A stretch of DNA of 44,846 nucleotides. Source: Flavivirga aquimarina (lineage in GTDB: Bacteria > Bacteroidota > Bacteroidia > Flavobacteriales > Flavobacteriaceae). The translations under genes and the position numbers were made by a program. Location: positions 1 to 44,846 of the forward strand of contig NZ_JAUOEK010000128.1 of NCBI RefSeq assembly GCF_030540835.1, given 5' to 3'. The notes beneath the pieces were generated by a model. That model saw nothing but the letters and a program-made list of their open reading frames with translations, did no database searches and had not been told where the DNA came from. Shown piece by piece: positions 1-7,420 of the stretch. Numbering within the stretch: the stretch's first letter is position 1; the number at the start of each line of letters is the position of its first letter.

Positions 1-361
1 TGGCAGACTGAAAGTCTGCTTCGTGAAATATGGTAAAACTGAATTCGTGTGAATTCGTGAAATTCGTGTCAAAAGTTTTTAGAAGCTGAAAGCGACATGC
101 ACTAAAGTACATAGTTTTAACTCCATTTGAGACCAATAAAAACGCTACTTATTTATTATTAAATTCTTGAAAAATTTACACATGTAAGTATTAACTCTCA
201 TTTCGATTCTTTTCAACTAATAATTTAATATTTATTGGTTAAAATGCACTTATTCACGTTAAAATATTGAAAATAAGAAACTTACGTGACTTTGGCATTA
301 CTGTTGTTTCTAAAGAGTATAACCTTCTTGATTTGTATGAATCAAGTTTAAACAAAAAAAG
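1..361. other. Gene-free left flank
   Basis: I see no convincing coding region here. Positions 3-19 form a perfect 7-bp hairpin (GCAGACT, loop GAA, AGTCTGC). Positions 41-68 hold three near-tandem copies of GAATTCGTG. The rest is AT-rich. A further 7-bp hairpin (CTTGATT/AATCAAG, 327-346) lies just before the first gene at 362. The flank may contain the promoter of that gene, but I could not identify a clear TAnnTTTG box. Confidence 0.6.
41..68. repeat. Three near-tandem copies of GAATTCGTG
   Basis: GAATTCGTG occurs at 41-49 and 51-59, and a third copy with A in place of the first G at 60-68, so the period is about 10 bp. A 7-bp hairpin at 3-19 precedes it. Short TTCGTG-rich strings of this kind are dispersed between genes in flavobacteria; that this one belongs to such a family is inference. 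Confidence 0.5.
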
Positions 362-751
362 ATGTTTACATTTAAGAAAAAGGCCATAAAAGAAGATGCT
401 AAATTTATTATTGATATAGTATCCAATTATTCCAATGATGAATCTATAAAAAAATTGATTTCTCCTATTTCTGATGAATATTTTTTGATAGACGATAAAA
501 ACAAAATATCTATTTGTGTAAGTGACGGAAAAATCACGCTATCTAATCATACTTTTTTATATAAAAAGTTATTTAATCTATCGTTTACTGATAAGCTCAA
601 AAAACAAATAAGAGAAGCTATGGAGCAAGAAATGCTTATTTTAAAGGAATCTCTTTTTAAAAATGAAACAGATCTTCTCTCTAAAATTTTAAACTTATCA
701 ACAAAAAAGAACAACCCTTATATTATTAAACCTAACTTTAAAACAAGTTAA
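362..751 (+). CDS. Small orphan hypothetical protein (129 aa)
   Basis: I do not recognise this protein. It is 129 residues, rich in Lys, Ile, Asn and Ser, with no signal peptide, membrane segment or obvious motif. It is probably a soluble cytoplasmic alpha/beta protein with a likely helix at about residues 75-95 (DKLKKQIREAMEQEMLIL). The ATG at 362 follows an A-rich stretch, and a 7-bp hairpin (327-346) lies just upstream, which could affect translation. It converges with the alkyltransferase-like gene only 15 bp downstream. No longer frame competes, so I regard it as probably real, possibly restricted to close relatives. Confidence 0.55.
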   Translation: MFTFKKKAIKEDAKFIIDIVSNYSNDESIKKLISPISDEYFLIDDKNKISICVSDGKITLSNHTFLYKKLFNLSFTDKLKKQIREAMEQEMLILKESLFKNETDLLSKILNLSTKKNNPYIIKPNFKTS

Positions 752-766
752 AAGTATAAACATCGT

Positions 767-1096
767 TTATAGAATTTCGTTAGGATCCCAAAAAACAGTA
801 TCTAAATCCTGTATTTGGTTATCTATAACCTTAACTCCTTCGCTTTCCAATAATTGTTGCATTAAATTCGTGCCATCAAAATGGTGTTTACCTGTTAATA
901 AGCCCTTTCTATTTACAACGCGATGTGCAGGAACATCTTTACCTCCAGAACCATTCATGGCATAGCCTACCATACGCGCACTCCTTGCTGCTCCTAAGTA
1001 GTTAGAAATAGCGCCATAACTAGTCACTCTGCCATAAGGGATTTGTTTGGCAACCTCGTAAACTTTATCGAAGAAATTTAGGGTTTCCGGTTTCAT
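767..1096 (-). CDS. Alkyltransferase-like protein (ATL, MGMT family)
   Basis: This 109-residue protein is the DNA-binding domain of the O6-alkylguanine-DNA alkyltransferase family. Visible family features are IPYGRVTSYGAIS (about residues 19-31), the arginine-finger segment SARMVGYAMNG and the active-site motif. That motif reads PAHRVV where active MGMT has PCHRVV, so the acceptor cysteine is missing. Such ATL proteins cannot transfer the alkyl group. Known members bind O6-alkylguanine, flip the base and hand the lesion to nucleotide excision repair. uvrC is about 36 kb away in the same window, not adjacent. The gene is last in a trmB-lysE-ATL run, 3 bp after the LysE-family gene. Confidence 0.88.
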   Translation of the reverse strand: MKPETLNFFDKVYEVAKQIPYGRVTSYGAISNYLGAARSARMVGYAMNGSGGKDVPAHRVVNRKGLLTGKHHFDGTNLMQQLLESEGVKVIDNQIQDLDTVFWDPNEIL

Positions 1097-1099
1097 AAT

Positions 1100-1729
1100 C
1101 TACAGTTCTTTAATGATATTGATTAGTGTGATAATTGAAATAATACCTGTAATACCTCCAATAACATAATTCATACCTTTTTGAGATGTAAATGATTTCC
1201 CTTTTATTTTATCGAAAAAGAAAATATACATGTATAACATCACGAAAGTCCCCATAGCTGCTCCTGCCACATAAGATATAACACTAATTTGGTCAAAGGC
1301 CATCCACCCAAAAGATGCCAGTGTAATAGTCATATATGCCTGGTAAGGAATCGGGAACACATTAATAGCCGAGAGGAACATACCTTGAAAAAACCGACTA
1401 TGCTTACTACGTATTTGTGGCTCTATTTGTTGCTTAGGTTTTGATTTTGCTATAAGTAAAAAATAGACCGTTATTAGTATAAAAATTACAAACGCAACCC
1501 GTTGTAGAATGTCCACAACTTCTATATGTTTACTTAAATATCTTGCAAAAACAGTAGCTGCATAAGTTTGAAGTACCACAACAACACAAACACCTATAGA
1601 AAACGTAATGCCTCGTGCATACCCTTCTTTTAAACTTATTTTAGCCGCTGTCATATTTAACAGTCCTGGGGGAATAACTCCTATTAAAGCTATAAATAAT
1701 CCTAAAACGAAGATAAAAGTTATGTTCAC
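1100..1729 (-). CDS. LysE/RhtB-family exporter
   Basis: This is a 209-residue inner-membrane protein with about six predicted transmembrane segments. The N-terminal LIGVIPPGLLNMTAAKISLKEG matches the conserved LysE first-helix/loop pattern (PPG followed by a polar LK-G loop). LysE-family proteins export amino acids or other small cationic or neutral metabolites; the substrate cannot be told here. The start is GTG at 1729, sharing one base with the trmB stop codon, which implies translational coupling. The downstream ATL gene follows after 3 bp. There are no adjacent amino-acid biosynthesis genes to suggest a substrate. Confidence 0.8.
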   Translation of the reverse strand: MNITFIFVLGLFIALIGVIPPGLLNMTAAKISLKEGYARGITFSIGVCVVVVLQTYAATVFARYLSKHIEVVDILQRVAFVIFILITVYFLLIAKSKPKQQIEPQIRSKHSRFFQGMFLSAINVFPIPYQAYMTITLASFGWMAFDQISVISYVAGAAMGTFVMLYMYIFFFDKIKGKSFTSQKGMNYVIGGITGIISIITLINIIKEL

Positions 1730-2406
1730 TAATGCTTAATTTTGAATCGAATATACGTAATTGGTTTGTTTTGTTCTAAATATTGCGATTCGTAAAACGT
1801 TTGAATACTAGTAACTTCTTCTGGACTCCCTTCTTGTTTATACACATTATGGTTCGCATAAAGCACCTCATGTCCTGCACCGTGTAATAAACCAAGAGTA
1901 TACCCATGCATGAATTCACTATCGGTTTTTAGGTTAACAACCCCTTCTGCTTTTAGTATTTTTTTATAGCGTTTTAAAAATGTCTCATTAGTCATTCTAT
2001 GTTTAGTACGCTTGTATTTTATTTGCGGATCTGGAAAGGTAATCCATATTTCGTCTACTTCATTTTCTGCAAAAGCATAATCTATTAACTCGATTTGAGT
2101 TCTTAAAAAAGCAACATTTGGAATATCTTCTTCAATGGCTGTTTTGGCTCCTCTCCAAAAACGTGCCCCTTTAATATCTATTCCTATAAAGTTTTTATCG
2201 GGATATTTTTTTGCTAATGCTACAGAGTATTCTCCTTTTCCACAACCTAGCTCCAATACTAATGGGTTTTTATTTTTAAATACCGATGTTCTCCAACAAC
2301 CTTCCAGCTCATACTCACCACTAACCAATTCATTTCTAGATGGTTGAAACACATTTGAAAAAGTCTCGTTTTCTTTAAATCGTCTGAGTTTATTTTTGCT
2401 TCCCAC
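1729..2406 (-). CDS. trmB: tRNA (guanine-N7-)-methyltransferase
   Basis: TrmB forms m7G46 in the variable loop of tRNAs using S-adenosylmethionine. The 225-residue length is normal. The SAM-binding motif VLELGCGKGEYSVALAKKYP is followed by the acidic strand end FIGIDIKGAR. The TrmB signature ITFPDPQIKYKRTKHRM and the downstream TNETFLKRYKKIL are intact, including the DP and KxRHR-like catalytic patch. The start is GTG at 2406 (MGSKNKLRRF), and I see no better ATG upstream. It is the first gene of a minus-strand run with a LysE-family exporter and an ATL gene. Confidence 0.95.
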   Translation of the reverse strand: MGSKNKLRRFKENETFSNVFQPSRNELVSGEYELEGCWRTSVFKNKNPLVLELGCGKGEYSVALAKKYPDKNFIGIDIKGARFWRGAKTAIEEDIPNVAFLRTQIELIDYAFAENEVDEIWITFPDPQIKYKRTKHRMTNETFLKRYKKILKAEGVVNLKTDSEFMHGYTLGLLHGAGHEVLYANHNVYKQEGSPEEVTSIQTFYESQYLEQNKPITYIRFKIKH

Positions 2407-2460
2407 TATTATTTAAGATTTTGGTAAAATTAAGGAAATATACGAGAGTGTTTATATGCT

Positions 2461-2468
2461 TATCTTTG
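2461..2468 (+). promoter_or_regulatory. Candidate -7 box TATCTTTG upstream of the glycosyltransferase gene
   Basis: TATCTTTG matches the Bacteroidota -7 consensus TAnnTTTG. It lies 126 bp before the ATG at 2595, in the divergent gap with trmB. No convincing TTG-type -33 element is seen at the right distance. A 12-bp AT-rich inverted repeat (2507-2518 with 2532-2543) lies in the presumed leader. Confidence 0.35.
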
Positions 2469-2594
2469 TTTTTACTGAAAATTTGCGTGTGGTATTATCG
2501 CAAGATTCTTTTTTAATTAGTTAATACTCTAAATTAAAAAAGATGTTGCTAAAACCTCGACTTTTAAACACAAAAGGCACGCTATAAACTATTT

Positions 2595-3650
2595 ATGAAA
2601 AAACGGATTTTAGTTGCACCTTTAAACTGGGGCTTAGGGCATGCCACAAGAAGCATCCCCATTATTTACGAGTTAATAAAACATGGGTTTGAACCCATTA
2701 TTGCTAGCGATGGAGTTGCTTTAACACTTTTACAGAAGGAATTCCCTAAACTTTCATCAATAGAATTGCCTTCTTACAATGTTACCTATGCTAAAAAGAG
2801 AGCGCATTTTAAATTAAAAATGATTAAGGATTCGCCTAAGCTTCTTAAAGCCATTAAGGCTGAAAAAAAAGCAACGAAGCTTATTGTGGAAACCCATAAC
2901 ATTAAAGGTATTATCTCCGATAACCGATTGGGCGTTTATAGTAAAAAAGTACCATCTGTCTTTATAACTCATCAATTAAATGTTTTAACAGGGAGCACCA
3001 CATGGTTAAGCACAAAAATGCATCAAAAAATCATAAAAAAGTTTAATGTGTGCTGGGTTCCTGATACCGAAGGAGATATAAATTTAAGTGGAAAACTTGG
3101 GCATCGTAATAATTTTGAAATACCTACAGAATATATTGGTCCTTTAAGTAGGTTTGAAAACAAACGTTTGGAGATTAAGACTGATTTAATGGTATTGATT
3201 TCTGGACCAGAACCACAGCGTACACTCCTTGAAAAAAAACTTTTTTTGGAATTAAAAAACTACAAAGGAAACGTGTTTTTTGTTAAAGGCATTATGGAAA
3301 AAGAGCAAACAATACAGATTATAGGAAATATGACGGTTTATAATTTTATGACTTCTAATTTACTGGAAAAAACTATTAATGAAAGTGCGTTAATTATATC
3401 TCGATCTGGCTACACCACTATTATGGATTTAGCAAAACTTAATAAAAAAGCATTTTTTATACCTACACCCGGACAGTTTGAACAGGAATATTTAGCGAAA
3501 AGACTAACAGATTTAGAATTGGTGCCAAGTTGCAGTCAAGAAGACTTTTCATTAGATAAATTAAAAAGTATTTCTTCTTTTAAAGGATTAAAATCTTTTG
3601 ATAGTCATGTGAATTTTAAGAAGCTATTCAACCTTTTCGAGTGTGAATGA
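2595..3650 (+). CDS. MurG-like (GT28/GT-B fold) glycosyltransferase
   Basis: This is a 351-residue cytoplasmic or membrane-associated protein. The N-terminal RILVAPLNWGLGHATRSIPII is the glycine-rich GxGH loop of GT-B sugar transferases. The C-terminal segment ISRSGYTTIMDLAKLNKKAF followed by PTPGQFEQEYLAKRL is the MurG/GT28 donor-binding signature (SGY-T, then PGQ-EQ). Unlike MurG it is not in a cell-wall cluster and the acceptor region differs, so the substrate is unknown. A glycolipid or envelope glycoconjugate is a reasonable guess. Its last 27 bp overlap, tail to tail, the end of the histidine kinase gene. Confidence 0.75.
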   Translation: MKKRILVAPLNWGLGHATRSIPIIYELIKHGFEPIIASDGVALTLLQKEFPKLSSIELPSYNVTYAKKRAHFKLKMIKDSPKLLKAIKAEKKATKLIVETHNIKGIISDNRLGVYSKKVPSVFITHQLNVLTGSTTWLSTKMHQKIIKKFNVCWVPDTEGDINLSGKLGHRNNFEIPTEYIGPLSRFENKRLEIKTDLMVLISGPEPQRTLLEKKLFLELKNYKGNVFFVKGIMEKEQTIQIIGNMTVYNFMTSNLLEKTINESALIISRSGYTTIMDLAKLNKKAFFIPTPGQFEQEYLAKRLTDLELVPSCSQEDFSLDKLKSISSFKGLKSFDSHVNFKKLFNLFECE

Positions 3651-4667
3651 AAACTCACTCCCAACACCAAATTCACTTTCTACATATATTTTTTCGTTGT
3701 GTGCTTCTATGATATGTTTTACTATAGAAAGCCCTAAACCTGATCCTCCTTCTTTACGAGATCCACTTTTATTAACTCTATAAAAACGTTCAAACAACCG
3801 AGGAAGGTGGCTTTTTTCTATACCTTCTCCATTATCTGTAACGCGAATAATAACCTTGTTTTTTATTAAATTTTCAATACTAATTTCGGTAGTTCCTTTA
3901 TCTCTACCATATTTTAAGGAGTTAACAATTAAGTTTGCTAATACTTGCTGAATTCGTTCTTTATCTGCCTTAACCAGCACTGGATTGTTATAGTCAGTAT
4001 CGAAAGTAAGTGTGATTCTCTTTTTGCTAGCTTTAATTTCCAGCATTTCGAATACATTTTTAACTAATTCTACAATATCAAATTCTTCTATATTTAAACT
4101 TAAATCACCAACTTCTAATTTGGTTATCATATCTAAATCCTTAATAATATAGCCTAATCGTTCAACACCTTTACTGGCTCTTTCTAAATACTTTTTTTGT
4201 ATTCTTTTATCGTCCATGGCACCATCTAACAATGTAAGAATGTATCCTTGTACTGTAAATAATGGTGTTTTAAGTTCATGAGAGACATTCCCCAAAAACT
4301 CTTTTCTATACTTTTCTCGAACTTTTAAAGTTTCTATTTCGATCTTTTTATCTCGCGCAAACTTATCAATCTCCTGAGTAAGTGTTCGCATATCTGTAGT
4401 AATAGGTCCTTTACTTAAGCTAGCAGATTCTAAAAGTGTTAAATCATCGTATATTTTTTTAACACGTTTATATATAAATCGTTCTACACTAAATTGAATT
4501 ATTACAAAAGAAAAGATATAAACGCTTACTAAAAAAGCAAGCACGTAAAACCACCTAAACTCATATAAATAGTATAAAAAAACACTCACTAAGAGTGTTG
4601 TGTATAATGCTATATAAAGTGATGTTTTTATTGAAAACCTATATGATCTTTTAAATTTTGCTTGCAT
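3624..4667 (-). CDS. PhoR-like sensor histidine kinase
   Basis: This 347-residue inner-membrane kinase has two transmembrane helices (about residues 14-33 and 38-59) with almost no periplasmic loop. They are followed by a HisKA domain with the phospho-acceptor His130 in GNVSHELKTP and a HATPase_c domain. The ATPase boxes are intact: N box around Asn249 (LANLIVNSLKYG), G1 DNGEGI at 278-283, and G2 GGSGLGLSI at 307-315. With only a short periplasmic segment and no PAS domain evident, it may sense a partner or membrane state. It shares one base with the upstream response-regulator gene. PhoR-like is by architecture only; no pst or phoU genes are nearby. Confidence 0.9.
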   Translation of the reverse strand: MQAKFKRSYRFSIKTSLYIALYTTLLVSVFLYYLYEFRWFYVLAFLVSVYIFSFVIIQFSVERFIYKRVKKIYDDLTLLESASLSKGPITTDMRTLTQEIDKFARDKKIEIETLKVREKYRKEFLGNVSHELKTPLFTVQGYILTLLDGAMDDKRIQKKYLERASKGVERLGYIIKDLDMITKLEVGDLSLNIEEFDIVELVKNVFEMLEIKASKKRITLTFDTDYNNPVLVKADKERIQQVLANLIVNSLKYGRDKGTTEISIENLIKNKVIIRVTDNGEGIEKSHLPRLFERFYRVNKSGSRKEGGSGLGLSIVKHIIEAHNEKIYVESEFGVGSEFSFTLEKVE

Positions 4668-5347
4668 TATTCTACAAACTTGTAGCCTACTCCTTTTATA
4701 GTTTTAAAACTATTATCTCCTAATTTTTCTCTTAACTTACGAATATGTACATCGATTGTTCTACCTCCTACAACAACTTCATTACCCCAAACGGCATCAA
4801 GAATTTCATCTCTTTTAAAAACTTTTCCTGGTTTTGATGCAAGTAAAGATAGTAATTCAAATTCTTTTCTTGGTAAAATAATTTCTTCACCTTTTGAAAT
4901 AATCTTATACTCATCTCTATTTATTACTAAACTCCCTATTTTAACCGTATTGGAGGCATCCTCTTCTTTAAAGCGTCTTAAAAGCGCTTTTACTTTACTA
5001 ACTAAAACTTTTGGTTTTATTGGCTTAGTTATATAATCATCTGCACCAGCGTCAAAACCTGCAACCTGAGAATAGTCTTCTCCTCTTGCTGTTAAAAAAG
5101 TAATAATACAATTCTTTAAGTCAGAATTTTTTCGAATCAATTCACAAGCTTCGATACCGTCCATCTCAGGCATCATTACATCTAGAATAATTAATTGTGG
5201 AAGTTCCTTTTTAGCTTTTTTTACACCTTCATATCCATTCTCGGCAGTAATAACCTGGTAACCTTCACTCGATAAATTATATCCAACGATCTCTAAAATA
5301 TCCGGCTCATCATCAACTAATAATATCTTAATATCATTCTTTTTCAT
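4667..5347 (-). CDS. OmpR/PhoB-family response regulator
   Basis: This is a 226-residue DNA-binding response regulator. The receiver domain (residues 6-120) has the acidic pair Asp12-Asp13, phospho-acceptor Asp56 (IILDVMMPEMDG), the conserved Thr86 (FLTARG) and Lys108 (DDYITKPIKP). A winged-helix domain occupies about residues 130-226, with RTIDVHIRKLREKLG as the recognition region. It is transcribed first, then the kinase, with ATG/TAA overlap. A TATCTTTA sequence at 5382-5389 (one base off the -7 consensus) lies about 35 bp before the start on this strand. The regulon is unknown. Confidence 0.93.
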   Translation of the reverse strand: MKKNDIKILLVDDEPDILEIVGYNLSSEGYQVITAENGYEGVKKAKKELPQLIILDVMMPEMDGIEACELIRKNSDLKNCIITFLTARGEDYSQVAGFDAGADDYITKPIKPKVLVSKVKALLRRFKEEDASNTVKIGSLVINRDEYKIISKGEEIILPRKEFELLSLLASKPGKVFKRDEILDAVWGNEVVVGGRTIDVHIRKLREKLGDNSFKTIKGVGYKFVE

Positions 5348-5550
5348 ACTTATAATAATAAATTATATTTATTTCTTAAAGTAAAGATAAAACTAATAAT
5401 ACGGTTTTATGGATACTCACAAATTAATAACATTAACGTAACAACCAAGTTACAGTAATTTAAACTTTCGACAAAATAACTAAATCTTTAACACTTTTTT
5501 GGCATCACTTTTGCAATGATTTATTACCTTTATAACGTTAAACAGAACGT

Positions 5551-5892
5551 ATGAAAAAAAACTACTTGTTTGTTTTATTTTTAACCTTAACATTTGCGAT
5601 AACTCAGCATGGGTTTGCACAAAGTAATGTTAATGGGGATTCTGTACAACAAAATATAGAAGGTTTGTCTATATATCCCAACCCTGTTAATAAAGGTAAA
5701 ACCTTTATATATTTAACGTCTAAACGTAATTTAACTAAGAAGATTGAATTCTTTAATGTTTTAGGGAAACGGGTTTATTCTATCATTTTAACTGGCAAAC
5801 AAGTAAACATTTCTAATTTAAGTAAAGGAGTCTATATTTTAAAGATTACTGAAAACGACATTAGCGAAACTAGAAAATTAGTGATTAAATAA
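5551..5892 (+). CDS. Minimal secreted protein: signal peptide plus T9SS type A sorting domain
   Basis: This 113-residue protein consists of a Sec signal peptide (residues 1-24, ending HGFAQS), about 15 linker residues, and a Por secretion system type A C-terminal domain. The domain hallmarks are LSIYPNPV (about 39-46), EFFNVLGKRVY, NLSKGVYILKI and the terminal RKLVIK. T9SS CTDs normally direct a large cargo across the outer membrane and are then cleaved; here there is essentially no cargo. It is divergent from the two-component pair and is followed by a terminator at 5917-5948. It may be a stand-alone surface or sortase-related factor, a remnant of a larger secreted protein, or an adaptor. 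Function is not known. Confidence 0.82.
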   Translation: MKKNYLFVLFLTLTFAITQHGFAQSNVNGDSVQQNIEGLSIYPNPVNKGKTFIYLTSKRNLTKKIEFFNVLGKRVYSIILTGKQVNISNLSKGVYILKITENDISETRKLVIK

Positions 5893-5916
5893 TAATATCA
5901 CAACAATTCATAAATT

Positions 5917-5948
5917 TTAAAAGCGTTACCAATGGTAGCGTTTTTTTA
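5917..5948 (+). terminator. Intrinsic terminator after the T9SS-domain gene
   Basis: The stem pairs GCGTTACC with GGTAGCG(T) (two G-U wobbles) around an AAT loop, extended by A/T pairs, and ends in a run of seven T residues. It sits 25 bp after the stop codon. Confidence 0.75.
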
Positions 5949-5955
5949 TTTTACA

Positions 5956-5963
5956 TATTTTTG
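5956..5963 (+). promoter_or_regulatory. Candidate -7 box TATTTTTG for the acyl-protein synthetase gene
   Basis: The box is a full match to TAnnTTTG, placed 12 bp before the ATG at 5975 and directly after the terminator of the preceding gene. The mRNA would have only a few leader bases. No -33 element is clear because that region is the terminator hairpin. Confidence 0.45.
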
Positions 5964-5974
5964 TTTTCATAATT

Positions 5975-6955
5975 ATGATTGATATTAATTCTGTTTTCAA
6001 CATTAATAATCAAACCGAGTTTGAAGATTTAGCGATGCAAATTTTTAAATTTCAATTTGAAAACAATTCTGTTTATCGTTCTTTTTGTGATTTATTATAT
6101 AAACATCCTAGTGACATAAAGGCTATAGAAGATATTCCTTTTTTACCTATTCAATTCTTTAAATCTCATAAAATACTAAGTACTAAAGACACCATTAAAA
6201 CTACTTTCTCAAGTTCTGGTACTACTGGTAGTATAACAAGTAAACATCATGTAACAGATTTAGATATTTATAATAAAAGTTTTAGTAAAGGGTTTCAGCA
6301 ATTCTACGGAAATGTTGAAGACTATGCCATTCTGGCTTTATTACCTTCTTATTTAGAGCGTGAAGGTTCTTCTTTAATATATATGGTAGACACCATGATT
6401 AAACAATCAAAACATGCTGAAAGTGGGTTTTATTTAGATAACTATTCCGAATTGAAAGACACATTAATAACATTGGACTCTCGTGGAAAAAAAATATTAT
6501 TAATAGGTGTGTCTTTTGCCTTATTAGATCTGGTTGAAGCTCATCAATTTAATTTAAATAATACGATTATAATGGAAACTGGTGGTATGAAAGGACGGAG
6601 AAAAGAACTTATTAGGGAAGCACTACATACAACATTAAAAACAGGCTTTGGAGTAAATGCAATACATAGTGAATATGGTATGACCGAGCTTTTAAGCCAA
6701 GGCTATTCTAAAGGACACGGTATCTTTAATTACCCTAACTGGATGCAAATATTAATACGTGACACCGAAGATCCGCTTTCCATACTATCATCGGGTAAAA
6801 CCGGAGGAATAAATGTTATTGATCTTGCCAACATAAATTCCTGCTCTTTTATTGCTACTCAAGATTTAGGTCGTATTAATAATAATGGCACATTCGAAAT
6901 TATTGGGCGCTTTGATAATTCAGATATTCGCGGATGTAATTTGATGGTACTTTAA
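5975..6955 (+). CDS. LuxE-like acyl-protein synthetase / acyltransferase
   Basis: This 326-residue protein resembles the LuxE family, related to the ANL (phenylacetate-CoA ligase) superfamily. The Ser/Thr/Gly-rich ATP loop TFSSSGTTGSITSKHHV (about residues 77-93) and the adenylate-binding-like HSEYGMTELLSQGYS are visible. The C-terminus has a short GRFDNSDIRGCNLMVL segment reminiscent of the ANL hinge. LuxE activates fatty acids as acyl-AMP and transfers them to a protein thiol. There are no lux genes here, so bioluminescence is not implied. Isolated members are common in Bacteroidota with unknown substrates. It is monocistronic, with its own promoter box and a strong terminator further downstream. 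Confidence 0.75.
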   Translation: MIDINSVFNINNQTEFEDLAMQIFKFQFENNSVYRSFCDLLYKHPSDIKAIEDIPFLPIQFFKSHKILSTKDTIKTTFSSSGTTGSITSKHHVTDLDIYNKSFSKGFQQFYGNVEDYAILALLPSYLEREGSSLIYMVDTMIKQSKHAESGFYLDNYSELKDTLITLDSRGKKILLIGVSFALLDLVEAHQFNLNNTIIMETGGMKGRRKELIREALHTTLKTGFGVNAIHSEYGMTELLSQGYSKGHGIFNYPNWMQILIRDTEDPLSILSSGKTGGINVIDLANINSCSFIATQDLGRINNNGTFEIIGRFDNSDIRGCNLMVL

Positions 6956-7420
6956 CCTTATTTAGTACATAGAAAAATTAAACTTTTTAAAAAAAATAAT
7001 TTTCCTGTAAGTTATTTAAAACAGATACGACGAAATAACCAGCTAAGAAAAAGAAAAATTTAATTTGTTAATTGTTTGGTTTGGTTAAGACAAAACCCTG
7101 ATTTTAAAATCAGGGTTTTGTTTTTTTAGGAAGACTATCACCAATTAGTAAACGCTTTTATCCCTTTATATTTCTTCGAGCAATAATCCCTTTTAGAAAA
7201 GTTTTCATCCGTTAAAAGTAAATTTTATTTCATACTATCTATAGTAACTACATTCATAGACCAGAAACCCGTAATAAAGGGTAGATCTTCAACTTTAAAT
7301 GTGCATAAATAATTGATTTAAAAAATCTTTCTGTAGTAAAAATAACATTTTATTTACTTTCCTGTAACGAAATATTTATGCTGAAATTCTAAGTTTACTT
7401 TAATATAAACTAAATTTATT
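6956..7420. other. 465-bp intergenic region with one strong terminator
   Basis: Apart from the hairpin terminator at 7091-7127 I see no gene, RNA or clear operator. The sequence is AT-rich. TTTCCTGTAA occurs twice (near 7001 and 7359), once close to each neighbouring gene, which may be chance. The part after 7130 presumably holds the promoter of the lipoprotein gene, but no TAnnTTTG box is obvious. Confidence 0.5.
7091..7127 (+). terminator. Strong intrinsic terminator
   Basis: Two 15-base arms (7091-7105 and 7106-7120) are perfectly complementary (CAAAACCCTGATTTT and its reverse complement), followed by seven T residues. It is 135 bp after the acyl-protein synthetase stop codon. No other gene lies between, so it most likely ends that transcript. 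Confidence 0.85.

Noticed and set aside
3624-5347. Phosphate (Pho) regulon cluster
   Set aside because: The kinase and regulator have PhoR/PhoB layout, but no pstSCAB or phoU gene is present and most flavobacterial two-component pairs look like this.
5975-6955. Part of a bioluminescence (lux) system
   Set aside because: The protein is LuxE-like but no luxAB, luxC or luxD gene is nearby; isolated homologues are common.
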